This document shows positions 17,484-25,686 of a stretch of 64,000 bases of DNA, one piece after another (the first letter of the stretch is position 1; each line of letters opens with the position of its first letter). The translations under genes and the position numbers were made by a program. This stretch comes from Candidatus Bathyarchaeota archaeon (GTDB lineage: Archaea > Thermoproteota > Bathyarchaeia > TCS64): the NCBI GenBank assembly GCA_018652685.1, contig JABIBQ010000073.1:85289-149288 (forward strand). Direction: 5' to 3'. The notes beneath the pieces were generated by a model that had not been told where the DNA came from, made no database searches, and saw nothing but the letters and a program-made list of their open reading frames with translations.

Positions 17484-17520
17484 GAGCCTGTTTCAAATAC
17501 TCGCGGACGGTATCATTCCC

Positions 17521-17982
17521 ATGGCAAGAAAGATAGAACTGGAGTGGCCAAGCGAGGAGATCACAGTCGTGGCCACTCTTCTCGAGGACGAGGAGCCTGA
17601 GCTCTGCACCCTCCTATGGGAAAACCTGGAGGAGCCACTTAAGCTGTTTTGCAGACACCCCGTGAGCACGGGGGAGGAGTTCAGCGCTGCCGCTAGGCCA
17701 CCAAGACACCCGGTTAAGACGGGCGTTGTCATGGGCAGGACCAAGCGGATGTTCAGCCAGATAGAGCCAGGGAGCATCAACTACAGCGTCCACGGCGGCT
17801 ACGGCGGCCTGAGCTGCTACTACGGCCCATGCACAGAGCCAATCATGGTCAGCGGCGCAGTGGTGGGAAAGGTCAGCGAGGCCCAGATGCCCGTTCTCAT
17901 CAAGGCAGGTAAGGCGGTATGGAACGCCTACTACATGCTACACGAGCCTATCCTAATGTATGCCAGGAGGCACGTGGAATGA
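17521..17982 (+). CDS. DUF3830-like / cyclophilin-like-fold protein
   Basis: The 153-aa protein shares the layout of small cyclophilin-like proteins of the DUF3830 type. A first strand pair and ATLLEDEEPELCTLLWENL helix are followed by a HPVSTGEEF segment, a PGSINYSVHGGYGGLS turn and YYGPCTEP. The family assignment is by eye and tentative. Function is unknown. The stop overlaps the following gene by 4 nt (ATGA), so the two are almost certainly translated together. Confidence 0.6.
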   Translation: MARKIELEWPSEEITVVATLLEDEEPELCTLLWENLEEPLKLFCRHPVSTGEEFSAAARPPRHPVKTGVVMGRTKRMFSQIEPGSINYSVHGGYGGLSCYYGPCTEPIMVSGAVVGKVSEAQMPVLIKAGKAVWNAYYMLHEPILMYARRHVE

Positions 17983-18527
17983 GCTGGGTAAAAGTTAAGG
18001 ACATGATCGAGGACGAGATCGACCGTATCTTCTGGGACGAGCCCGAGGAGATAACAATGTGCAAGAAGGGCATCTTCCCCAGTGGAGCAAGCGTCGGAGG
18101 CCAAGTTCTGGGAAACCTGGTTTTCCTCATAGCGGACACACAGGCAATGGGTTGGAAGTGCGCAAAGCCCGCTGTATCCTCCGCCATAAAGGACCCAGAC
18201 ATGAGCCTTGAGGTTTGTAAGAAAATCTGGATGTACAGCACACTCCACATCTCAAAGATGTTGGGGGATAAAGACCCTCCAAACTGCCCCGCGCCATGGT
18301 TAAACGTGCCAAATCTGTACAAGTTCAGCCAGGCAATCGACGGGGTGCTGCCCGAGGTCAAGACAAAGGACGAGCTTGAAGATCTGCTCTGGAGTTGGTT
18401 CAACTACGTTGACTGCCTCAACAGGTGGTTCTTCCTGGTCTTCCCGTGGCACCTTGGCAAGGAGTTCCAGATAGTGAAGCCGGAGGATATCTCCGAGCTG
18501 GACAGGCTCAGCAAGCATTGGGAGTAG
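17979..18527 (+). CDS. Uncharacterised 182-aa protein paired with the upstream cyclophilin-like gene
   Basis: I do not recognise this family. The start ATG at 17979 overlaps the upstream stop. The protein is largely helical by composition and has eight scattered cysteines, a CKKG near residue 28, a NCPAPWLNVPN loop near residue 100, and an aromatic-rich C-terminal part (SWFNYVDCLNRWFFLVFPW). It has no clear signal peptide or TM helix. The tight coupling with the upstream gene suggests a two-subunit enzyme or complex. An AlaX-type gene follows after 53 nt. Confidence 0.75.
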   Translation: MSWVKVKDMIEDEIDRIFWDEPEEITMCKKGIFPSGASVGGQVLGNLVFLIADTQAMGWKCAKPAVSSAIKDPDMSLEVCKKIWMYSTLHISKMLGDKDPPNCPAPWLNVPNLYKFSQAIDGVLPEVKTKDELEDLLWSWFNYVDCLNRWFFLVFPWHLGKEFQIVKPEDISELDRLSKHWE

Positions 18528-18580
18528 GGCATCCCAGCCTGCCCAAACGTTTTTTCAATCGTCACACCCTCTTCTCTGCC

Positions 18581-19036
18581 ATGTCGGACGAGGTTAGGGC
18601 ACACACAGCACTGCACATCATCAAGGGGGCCATTGTCAAAGTCTTGGGCGAGGACGCTAACTGGAGTACTAGCGCCAACGTGAAAGATCTCCATGGCAGA
18701 ATTGCGGTGGAGTTCAACAGGAAGCCAACCGTGGAGGAGATAGCGGAGATAGGGAGGCAGGCAAACGCGAAGGTGACTGAGGACGCAGAGGTAGAAATAC
18801 ACAATATGAGCAGGAGCGAGGCCGAGACGCGGTGGGGGGACCTAATATACGACAAGTGGCCGCTGCCCGATCACATCCAGCAGGTCAAGGTGTTCCACCT
18901 TCCAGGCTGGAACGTGAACTGCTGCGGTAACAAGCACACGGAGAGGACCGGCGCTGTGGGATCGATAAAGATCACTAAAACTAGGTATCGTAACAGTAAA
19001 AATGTGCTAGAAGTGAGTTATGATGTTGAGGATTAG
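18581..19036 (+). CDS. Alanyl-tRNA editing protein (AlaX-type, minimal)
   Basis: The 151-aa protein has the two zinc-site motifs of the editing domain shared by AlaRS, ThrRS and AlaX: HxxxH at His8-His12 (HTALH) and CxxxH at Cys115-His119 (CGNKH). It lacks the N-terminal glycine-rich barrel, so it is the short AlaX type, which removes Ser or Gly from mischarged tRNA-Ala. The ATG at 18581 is adopted because a longer frame overlaps the upstream gene and lacks family sequence. The TAG stop overlaps the convergent eL40 gene by 4 nt. Confidence 0.85.
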   Translation: MSDEVRAHTALHIIKGAIVKVLGEDANWSTSANVKDLHGRIAVEFNRKPTVEEIAEIGRQANAKVTEDAEVEIHNMSRSEAETRWGDLIYDKWPLPDHIQQVKVFHLPGWNVNCCGNKHTERTGAVGSIKITKTRYRNSKNVLEVSYDVED

Positions 19037-19197
19037 AGGTTCGCGCTCTTTGCGCGCTTCGGCCTGAGGTTCTTGCTACGGCATTTCCTGCACTTTGTAG
19101 CCCTCGGGGGGTTTGTTACGCCGCAGCTCCTGCATACGGTCTTGTCTATCCTGTGGCTTCTTGCGATCGCGATCTTAACTGGGTCCCTTAGTGACAT
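19033..19197 (-). CDS. rpl40e: Ribosomal protein eL40
   Basis: A 54-aa frame begins at the ATG at 19197 (MSLRDPVKIAIARSH). It has the zinc-ribbon CRSCG, then PPRATKCRKC, followed by the basic end KNLRPKRAK that defines L40e. It binds the large ribosomal subunit near the factor-binding site. Archaea carry it as a stand-alone protein, without the ubiquitin fusion seen in eukaryotes. It ends within the 3' end of the AlaX-type gene with a shared TTAG. Confidence 0.93.
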   Translation of the reverse strand: MSLRDPVKIAIARSHRIDKTVCRSCGVTNPPRATKCRKCRSKNLRPKRAKSANL

Positions 19198-19299
19198 TGT
19201 TTCAACCCCTGAGCTTTGATGGTATACAATGTACCTCTATTTAGATATTCCCTAATGGGGAGAATAGTAGATAACCCCACCATTACGGGAAAATATGGG

Positions 19300-19674
19300 C
19301 TAGGGCTTGTAGGCCATGGCCTCCATTTCTATGAGGAAGCCTGGGACCACGAGGCCGGCGACGCAGGTGGCCCTGGCGGGGAGATCCCCTTTAAAGTAGC
19401 TCCTGTAGACGTCGTTCATCTTGGACCACTCGGCTTGCTCGCCGATGAATATGGTGACCTTGACCAGATCGTCCAGGGTCGCATCAAAGTTTGCCAGGGT
19501 CCTGGCCATCTGTTTCATTATCTGGTGGGTCTGCCCGTCGATGGTAGTGAGGTCGTTGCCGTCGTCGTCCTTGAGGGCGGCCGTGCCGCTTAGGAAGATA
19601 AAGTCGCCCGCCTTGACGGCGCTGCAGAAGGGAAGGTGCTCCATCCCTGGTGTGGTATATGTCGTTTTGCTCAA
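19300..19674 (-). CDS. RidA/YjgF family reactive enamine/imine deaminase
   Basis: The 124-aa protein matches Rid proteins: KAGDFIFLSGTAALKDDDG, the conserved LPARATCV with the catalytic Arg, and the C-terminal IEMEAMAY carrying the active-site Glu. Rid proteins hydrolyse 2-aminoacrylate-like imines formed by PLP enzymes. The start is TTG at 19674; there is no upstream in-frame ATG. The neighbouring eL40 is on the same strand 102 nt downstream but need not be cotranscribed. Confidence 0.88.
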   Translation of the reverse strand: MSKTTYTTPGMEHLPFCSAVKAGDFIFLSGTAALKDDDGNDLTTIDGQTHQIMKQMARTLANFDATLDDLVKVTIFIGEQAEWSKMNDVYRSYFKGDLPARATCVAGLVVPGFLIEMEAMAYKP

Positions 19675-19820
19675 ATCTAATCATCATAATCTTGTTGTTC
19701 GAGTACAAAAAACCAGTTATCCACAGATTAGTTTGGTTACATCAACGTAACAAGGTTGACAGGTGTGTCACAAAGTCTTCATATCCTTTGTGGGAGACTC
19801 GTACAAGTCACCAACATGAC

Positions 19821-19846
19821 AAAAAAACCCGTCCGTTTGGACGGGT
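19821..19846 (-). terminator. Intrinsic terminator-like hairpin with T tract
   Basis: On the minus strand an 8-bp GC-rich stem (ACCCGTCC/GGACGGGT, loop AAAC) at 19827-19846 is followed directly by a seven-base T run at 19821-19827. It lies about 10 nt after the end of the FilR1-type regulator gene, the right place to end its transcript. Archaeal termination usually needs only the T run, so a strong stem here is notable. Confidence 0.65.
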
Positions 19847-19854
19847 AAATTTTC

Positions 19855-20601
19855 TTAAAGATGGAATGGTGTCGCTTGCTCCCAAAAGTATCTAAAACAA
19901 TGAAACACCCAATGCCTAAAGACAGCATCGTACCCAAACAGGTAATGATTCCGATCGGGGTCTCCATCGAGATTTGGGAAACAGATTAGAGAGTGTTTGT
20001 CGCTGTAACCGAGAACAAGGGGTACGCTGTCCATTGTTCTGACATGCATCTTTTCTTTGATGATGGGGGTGGCCTCTTGCTTAATCTTTTCAGCCAGATC
20101 AGGGGTCACTATTGCTTGTATCTCTACGTCATGCTCTAGCAAGCTTTGTATTGAGGAGGTCCAGGAGGAGGAGAGATCGTCGGTCAACATCCAAAATCGT
20201 TCTTGTATTGTCGGGATTACATTTCGTTGGAGATTTATTGACTCGTAAACTGAACTCACCATATTCCCTTTCCTTAAAGAAGAAATGTCTTCTATCAAGT
20301 TGGATGGAATGATGGACAGGTCATGGGTGTTGAAATATCCTTGATATTCAATTAGGAAAGAGCCCATTGGGATCGCGGTCATTACCAGTCGACCAAATTG
20401 TGTCAACTGATACAGGTCAGATGAATCCTTCTCAATAATAGAGTCCTTGATGAGCCTGGTTAATTGGCGTGAGAGGTCTGTTGTGTTTAAGCCTGAGATC
20501 CGCATTATCTCGGAGTACCTATGCGGGCCCGTTTCAAGAACATCGATAACGACGAGACGTGACTTTGATGATAGTGTCTTGAATAGGCCCCAAGTACTCA
20601 T
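19855..20601 (-). CDS. Winged-helix transcriptional regulator, FilR1 / DUF1724 type
   Basis: The 248-aa protein has an ArsR-like winged helix at residues 1-75 (RLVVIDVLETGPHRYSEIMR, then a recognition helix with TTDLSRQLTRLIKDS). The middle and C-terminal domain (residues 115-245) matches the FilR1-type (PF08350) domain found in methanogen and Asgard regulators, with the ending DAVFRHWVFHCFRYFWEQA. The ligand is unknown. It is followed by a hairpin terminator. Its targets could include the RidA or DDAH genes on either side, but no operator was found. Confidence 0.82.
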   Translation of the reverse strand: MSTWGLFKTLSSKSRLVVIDVLETGPHRYSEIMRISGLNTTDLSRQLTRLIKDSIIEKDSSDLYQLTQFGRLVMTAIPMGSFLIEYQGYFNTHDLSIIPSNLIEDISSLRKGNMVSSVYESINLQRNVIPTIQERFWMLTDDLSSSWTSSIQSLLEHDVEIQAIVTPDLAEKIKQEATPIIKEKMHVRTMDSVPLVLGYSDKHSLICFPNLDGDPDRNHYLFGYDAVFRHWVFHCFRYFWEQATPFHL

Positions 20602-20665
20602 AGCTATTTCCGAACGATCATTGCTTATGTATATTACTAGTGAAGGAAATTTCAGGTGTATATAG

Positions 20666-21421
20666 TTAGAAAAGGATGCTGAGGCAGGTCAGTGCCCCAT
20701 CGCATTTCTGTATTTCGGAGACATCCATGCTGATGACGTCGAAACCAGCCTCTTTTACCATGAGTTGCGCAGTATCGTATCCTGCCGCCATGAGAATAGT
20801 ATCTCCAACTGCCAAGGTATCGGCTGCGTACTCATCCTCGCATGGCGGGATTAGTATGTTGAATCCCTCCAGCGCGGGGTGTTTTGCGTATTTTTCGGTT
20901 GCTATCATGATGTCCTTGCCGAGGTAGGTTACGTAGCTCTTCAGGTGCATAATAGTGGGATCAAATACTGTCGCAACGGGGACATCCAGCCATTCCTTCA
21001 TCTGTGCCACGCCTTCAAGGTTGGTACGACCGCTTATCCCGCTGATGAGCTTACCTTTGGCATGGACCACGTCCCCGCCCTCGATAGTTGCGGGGGCTTC
21101 TGCCCACTTGATGGGCATGATTTCCTCAAGAACCGCTGCTACCCCTGGTTGCTCTCCACGCCGTGACTCTTTCGCCATCCTGCATATCAACGCCTTGTTG
21201 TTCTCGACTACCGCGTTGTCCTCCACGAAACAGCTATCGGGATACTCGTCGTCACGGGGGACGTGAATCACTTCAAGGCCGAGCTCAGACAGGGTCTCGC
21301 AGTACTTTGCATGTTGCTCCCTTGCCTTCTTGAGGTTCACGGTGTGATGTAGTGGGTGTTCTGAGAGACAGCTCGTGTACATGTTGCCGGGGATTCGGAC
21401 AATGGCGTGTTTTGGATCCAT
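20666..21421 (-). CDS. Dimethylarginine dimethylaminohydrolase-like amidinohydrolase (DDAH family)
   Basis: The 251-aa protein has the guanidine-modifying fold. PDSCFVEDNAVV near residues 61-72 and IEGGDVV carry substrate-binding carboxylates. His159 (MHLKS) is the catalytic His, and the nucleophile is Cys246 in the C-terminal GALTCLSI. The family hydrolyses N-methylated arginine or arginine to citrulline plus amine. The length and C-terminal cysteine favour DDAH over arginine deiminase, but substrate is not proven. It may feed an arginine/ornithine route with the TIGR00300 protein at 2.2 kb. Confidence 0.85.
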   Translation of the reverse strand: MDPKHAIVRIPGNMYTSCLSEHPLHHTVNLKKAREQHAKYCETLSELGLEVIHVPRDDEYPDSCFVEDNAVVENNKALICRMAKESRRGEQPGVAAVLEEIMPIKWAEAPATIEGGDVVHAKGKLISGISGRTNLEGVAQMKEWLDVPVATVFDPTIMHLKSYVTYLGKDIMIATEKYAKHPALEGFNILIPPCEDEYAADTLAVGDTILMAAGYDTAQLMVKEAGFDVISMDVSEIQKCDGALTCLSILF

Positions 21422-21520
21422 AGAAATTGAGGGTTGTCAGCCCCGTAAAAGCGTTGGGGGTTTGTCCACCTTTTGGGGAATAAGCTTAACTTTGCCAAAT
21501 GGAAACTCACAACGATATCT

Positions 21521-22612
21521 ATGGTAGATTTGTACGATACACTTCAATACTTTATGCAAGCCCCGAGCGTCACAGGGTTTGAGCAGCAGCGCAGGGAGCG
21601 AATCATCGATGTATTTAGCAAGTATTGTGAAACGGTCAGCGTCGACGTTATGGGGAACGTGATCGGGACACTCGGAGACGGTGAGAGGGATGTTATGTTG
21701 GCGGGCCACTATGACCAGCTAGGATTCATGATCACCCATGTCCAGGACAACGGGTTCGCAGGTTTCACCCAAGTAGGCGGCTGGGATAAGAGAGTCGCAT
21801 ACGGAACCAGAGTCAAGGTCTGGATAGGCGATGGTCCGGAGGACTATATAATCGGGGCGGTTGCCGTTAAGGCTGCGCACCTGACTGACGCAAAGGAGAG
21901 GGACAAGAGTCCGGCGTTGAAGGATATGCTCCTTGACCTAGGGGTGGATTCCAAGGAGGAAGCGGTGAAGCTGGGTATCAAGTCGGGAACCGTCTGTACG
22001 CCATACCTGGATGTGACACGCCTGGGAACGAGGGATTCCGACAAGATCGTTGGGCCAGCTTTCGATGATGTATGTTGCGTCGCGGGTCTAGTCAAGACCA
22101 TGGAGATACTCAAGGAGAATCCTCCGAAGAATATCAAGGTCCATTTTGTGGCAACGGTCCAGGAGGAAATCGGGCTGAGGGGAGCGACCATCGCGTCTTA
22201 TAACATCAAGCCGTGGGCAGCGATAGCCACCGACGTAACGCACGCGGTGGCACCGGGCGTCAAGGCTAACCTGGTTGCGGGGATAGAGCTAGGCAAGGGT
22301 CCAGTTGTTGCCCTTGGCGGCAACTTTACACGGGAGCTATGGGAAATGATGGAGTCAGCGGCCGTGAAACACGAGGTTCCATGTCAGAGACAAGGTGTTC
22401 CATCAAGGAGCGGTACTGATGCATGGGCGATCCAGGTAGAGCGCGGTGGTACAATCTGCGGCCTCATTAGCATGCCCAACAGGTACATGCATAGCCCGAA
22501 CGAGGTCATCAGCCTTTCGGACCTAGACAACCTAGGCAAGCTCATTGCTTACACGGTTCAGGCGTTGGGTGAGAGCGACCTTCAGCACACCGTCGAGGTT
22601 TTTCGGCGGTAA
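21521..22612 (+). CDS. M42-family metallo-aminopeptidase
   Basis: The 363-aa protein belongs to the M42 family of large cytosolic peptide-trimming aminopeptidases (TET-like). The first zinc ligands are in LAGHYDQLGFMI, the bridging Asp is in GPAFDDVCCVAG, the catalytic Glu pair is in TVQEEIGLRGA, the next metal Asp is in ATDVTHA, and the final His is in MHSPNEVIS. The usual HxDEIG is HYDQLG here. The ATG at 21521 (MVDLYDTL) is the family start, preferred over a frame extension from 21473. A long T-rich stretch follows the stop and may terminate transcription. Confidence 0.88.
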   Translation: MVDLYDTLQYFMQAPSVTGFEQQRRERIIDVFSKYCETVSVDVMGNVIGTLGDGERDVMLAGHYDQLGFMITHVQDNGFAGFTQVGGWDKRVAYGTRVKVWIGDGPEDYIIGAVAVKAAHLTDAKERDKSPALKDMLLDLGVDSKEEAVKLGIKSGTVCTPYLDVTRLGTRDSDKIVGPAFDDVCCVAGLVKTMEILKENPPKNIKVHFVATVQEEIGLRGATIASYNIKPWAAIATDVTHAVAPGVKANLVAGIELGKGPVVALGGNFTRELWEMMESAAVKHEVPCQRQGVPSRSGTDAWAIQVERGGTICGLISMPNRYMHSPNEVISLSDLDNLGKLIAYTVQALGESDLQHTVEVFRR

Positions 22613-22790
22613 ATATTTTTTCTTTTATTACATAAACATTGTGCGATAGTTGTAACTAGCGATATAAACGAGTGCAAACAAGCTAATTTCGGTGAAGAAT
22701 CCACCCATAAATGATTTGACTTGGGCCTTAGCTTCCGCATGCCTCATTTTTAAATGAACAGCCTAGAAAACGATATAGAATTGAAATTAC

Positions 22791-23543
22791 TTAGCTGAAG
22801 TTAATAACTAAATACAATATTTCATCATCATAAGCGATACCGATACTTGCCATTGTGTAGGTCTCGTAGTAGATGTTGTTCCTGTTGCCCCAGTTGTTGT
22901 CCGCGTCGTTGTAGACCTGCCCATAAACTAGGAAATCCAGGACTTCAGTTGCGTTGAACTCTCCCGCGGCAATGAAGATATCAATATTTTCACCCATAGT
23001 CCTGGGTAGTGCCGGGTTGTGCTTGAAATCCCCTGTCTCCAGAAGGCCTTCGGCGTATCTCTGGGCAATACTGTTGTTGTCATAGACAAGGGGCAGTAAC
23101 TCAATCTCGTCCCTTTCTTTGTTGATAAGCTCAATCACGTACTTCTGAATCCTCACGGTCTCGGCAGATATCGGGAAAACCCCGCCTACATTTGGTAGCT
23201 CTGGATCGGGTTCCCACTGGTTGATTATCATGATGCTTGCCAGACTAATGGCGACAATAAGGGCTACTAGAACCAATTTCCTCGGTGATACGCCCGCGCC
23301 TAAGATGCTTTGCCTCTGCTTCTTCCGCCTCACAATTCTGGGCTTTTGAGGCTCTTTCTCAGGCTCAACAAAGTGGATAGTTTTTGTAGCTGCTGGTTCA
23401 GTGGTTCCACCTGACAGCTGACGGTTTTGGGCCATGCATTTGTGCGACTTTTGAGTACCATGTTCATCGCAGAAGGTCAAGTTACAGTGGGGGCAGCGGA
23501 ATGGCTGTTCTACTTCAATCCCACAGTGATAGCATATGCCCAT
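22791..23543 (-). CDS. AN1-type zinc finger - transmembrane - CAP-domain protein
   Basis: The 250-aa protein has three parts. Residues 1-37 form an AN1 zinc finger, with ligands Cys4, Cys7, Cys17, Cys20, Cys25, His28, His34 and Cys36. A disordered, basic linker ending in RRKKQRQ leads to one TM helix at about 89-108. Residues 128-250 resemble a CAP/SCP domain, with INKERDEIELLPLVYD and FKHNPALPRTMGENI. The likely topology is zinc finger inside and CAP domain outside. AN1 fingers in eukaryotes bind ubiquitin-pathway proteins; archaeal roles are unclear. The function of the fusion is unknown. Confidence 0.8.
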   Translation of the reverse strand: MGICYHCGIEVEQPFRCPHCNLTFCDEHGTQKSHKCMAQNRQLSGGTTEPAATKTIHFVEPEKEPQKPRIVRRKKQRQSILGAGVSPRKLVLVALIVAISLASIMIINQWEPDPELPNVGGVFPISAETVRIQKYVIELINKERDEIELLPLVYDNNSIAQRYAEGLLETGDFKHNPALPRTMGENIDIFIAAGEFNATEVLDFLVYGQVYNDADNNWGNRNNIYYETYTMASIGIAYDDEILYLVINFS

Positions 23544-23695
23544 TTAATAGCTCCTTAATCTTGTGTTTTTTAAAGGTTTTTCATGTAGACATCCATATAC
23601 TGCCTATTTACAGTTAGAACAAATTGAAGTATTGTAGTTTCTTGAATATATTAGCTTACAGTTTTAATACCGTGACTGGGATTGGATATCAGTGA

Positions 23696-24154
23696 ATGAT
23701 TATGAAGGCATCTAAGATCATTGGCTTGCTCATAACCATCGTCCAGCTCACCGGGACCGTGGCCATGGTGTTAGGAATGTACACGATGGTAAGCGTCTTC
23801 TCCACGGCTATACCACAGGGGGAGGGAGAGATTGATATCCAGATTGGCGACCCAGTTGTCATTCCGTTCTCAATCACTCCTAGCAATCCGGGGTATCTCG
23901 CCGCTGAGCTCAGTGTTTCCATTAGCCTGGTTGTTGACGGAGATGAAGAGATAGTCAGTGACTCAGCAGAGCTTGTGATACCCGCCATGTCCCAAGTCCC
24001 GGTGGACCTTGAGTTATCGCTTTCACAAGCATTAGCGGAGGAGTATCTTGTGGAGGGCGCTGATGTTGCATGGGTCATCGATATGCGGGTAACCACACTA
24101 TATGACCTCATTAGTTTCAGTAACACCTTGACCATGTCAGGAGGCGCCCAGTGA
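23696..24154 (+). CDS. Membrane-anchored extracytoplasmic protein, unrecognised
   Basis: The 152-aa protein has one N-terminal hydrophobic segment (residues 8-34) that serves as signal anchor. A beta-rich domain follows, with FSITPSNPGYLAAELSVSISL and repeated SxS/VxV strands resembling an immunoglobulin-like or CARDB-like fold. It overlaps the next gene by one base. No family is recognised. The pair probably forms a membrane complex. Confidence 0.75.
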   Translation: MIMKASKIIGLLITIVQLTGTVAMVLGMYTMVSVFSTAIPQGEGEIDIQIGDPVVIPFSITPSNPGYLAAELSVSISLVVDGDEEIVSDSAELVIPAMSQVPVDLELSLSQALAEEYLVEGADVAWVIDMRVTTLYDLISFSNTLTMSGGAQ

Positions 24155-24636
24155 TGGCAAAGAACACAACAGGAGCCATAATATCGGCTCTGATAACCCT
24201 CGTTATATTCGTGGGTATCCCATACGTCGCGCCTAGCTACCTGAGCCCAGAAATCATGACTATGGCCACGGAATATGGCTTCGACCTACCGTCCCTGTTC
24301 AACCAGATGATGATGATAGGGGCCGTAACAGCCACCTTGACGCTGGTAAAGGGATTCGTTGACGAGACAAGCATTATTTCACTTCTTGTAACTATCGCAC
24401 AGAACCTGTCATCACTAATGTTCACGGTGATCCTACTCGGGGCAGGAAACATCATGAGCATGGGACTCACAGAGTTTACAATCGAGGAAGCAGGCGTAAC
24501 AAGCCTCATCAGGATGGACTTGAGGGTGTTCATCTACTTCACCTTTGGAACCATCGGGCTGAAGGTGATCCAGTCCTACCTGGAGTGGATCGAGGCAAAG
24601 AGGGCCGGGGCCCCACCTGGTAGAATTGCCGCCTAA
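24154..24636 (+). CDS. Multi-pass membrane protein, partner of the upstream gene
   Basis: The 160-aa protein has about four hydrophobic segments: residues 8-27, 46-66, 72-96 and 123-142. It ends in a short basic, proline-rich tail (RAGAPPGRIAA). The ATG at 24154 overlaps the upstream TGA (TGATG); a GTG one codon earlier is also possible. No family is recognised. Coupling to the signal-anchored upstream protein implies a shared role in the membrane. Confidence 0.75.
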   Translation: MAKNTTGAIISALITLVIFVGIPYVAPSYLSPEIMTMATEYGFDLPSLFNQMMMIGAVTATLTLVKGFVDETSIISLLVTIAQNLSSLMFTVILLGAGNIMSMGLTEFTIEEAGVTSLIRMDLRVFIYFTFGTIGLKVIQSYLEWIEAKRAGAPPGRIAA

Positions 24637-24671
24637 TCCCTTTTCTATAACATACCCCCTGTCTTCATCCT

Positions 24672-25682
24672 ATGACCATCAAGGTAGCCGTTAGCGGTAT
24701 CCCAAGAGGATATCAGTTCCCCAAAAGTGACCTCAACTGGCTCCAGGACAAACACAAGGAGCAGATCAAAGCAATAAGCCCAGATATTGAACTGATAGAG
24801 ATTCCCCCGAACAGAGTCATGGATGTTGACGGTCTTGAAGTGGTCCTCGCCGAGGGAGGAAACAGGACCCACTACCACGGCGAGTTGGACTGGGAGGACT
24901 ACAAAAAGTTCTTCGTGCCTGGACTGAAATGGATACAACTCTGCAGCACAGGTTTCAGCGACAACATCACACCGCAAGTGCTCGATGGGTCCGTAACCCT
25001 CACAAACGCCCCCGGTCTCCACACCTACCCAATAGCCGAGGCAGTCATCACTGCCATGCTGGATCATGCCAAACTCCTGAAACAGAGAAGGATTGACCAG
25101 AAAAAGCACCTATGGAGCCAACTAAAATGTGATGAGTTGTACAAGAGAACGGTCCTCATCATCGGGCTGGGAAACATAGGGAAGAGGACAGCGGCGCTGT
25201 GCAAAGCGTTTGACATGAAGGTAATCGGGACGAAGAGAAGGGTCGAAGAGGTGCCCAACGTGGACAAAGTGTTCCCAGTATCGGAGCTCATCGAGTATAT
25301 CCCTGAAGCGGACTATGTTGTGGTTGCCGCCCCGCTGACGCCAGAAACAAAGGGAATGCTTGGTGAGGCAGAGTTCAGGGCGATGAAGCCCACGTCGCAT
25401 TATATCAACATCGGAAGGGGGGCGGTGGCAGAGGAGCCATCACTGATCAAGGCACTGGAGGGAAAATGGTTTGATGGTGCTTACCTTGACGCCCTCGAAG
25501 TTGAGCCGCTGCCAGAGGATCATGCATTTTGGGATATGGAGAACGTGCTGCTTGTCCCACACGACAGCCACAGCAGTCCATACATCGGTGACAGGATAGT
25601 GAACCAGTTCTGCGTCAATCTGGAACGTTACGTGAAAGGAGAGAAACTCAACAATATATGTGATCCTGGGAAAGGGTACTAG
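24672..25682 (+). CDS. D-2-hydroxyacid dehydrogenase family protein (NAD(P)-dependent)
   Basis: The 336-aa protein has the Rossmann motif GLGNIGKRTAA (Gly165, Gly167, Gly170). The catalytic residues of the family are Arg249 (INIGRGA), Glu278 (EVEPLPE) and His297 (VPHDSH). It reduces 2-oxo acids to D-2-hydroxy acids or the reverse. Exact substrate is unknown; a role in amino-acid fermentation is plausible. It starts 35 nt after the membrane-protein pair and is convergent with a Lrp-type ligand domain gene, 4 nt apart. Confidence 0.87.
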   Translation: MTIKVAVSGIPRGYQFPKSDLNWLQDKHKEQIKAISPDIELIEIPPNRVMDVDGLEVVLAEGGNRTHYHGELDWEDYKKFFVPGLKWIQLCSTGFSDNITPQVLDGSVTLTNAPGLHTYPIAEAVITAMLDHAKLLKQRRIDQKKHLWSQLKCDELYKRTVLIIGLGNIGKRTAALCKAFDMKVIGTKRRVEEVPNVDKVFPVSELIEYIPEADYVVVAAPLTPETKGMLGEAEFRAMKPTSHYINIGRGAVAEEPSLIKALEGKWFDGAYLDALEVEPLPEDHAFWDMENVLLVPHDSHSSPYIGDRIVNQFCVNLERYVKGEKLNNICDPGKGY

Positions 25683-25686
25683 GGAA

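Larger units (their letters stand above)
16996..17520. other. 525-nt spacer between tRNA-Arg and the next gene pair
   Basis: This stretch holds the tRNA promoter, a perfect inverted repeat at 17172-17190, and a weakly supported 65-codon frame at 17286-17483. I see no mobile-element remnant and no recognisable structured RNA family. The base composition is more AT-rich in 17100-17280 than in the genes around it. Confidence 0.5.
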
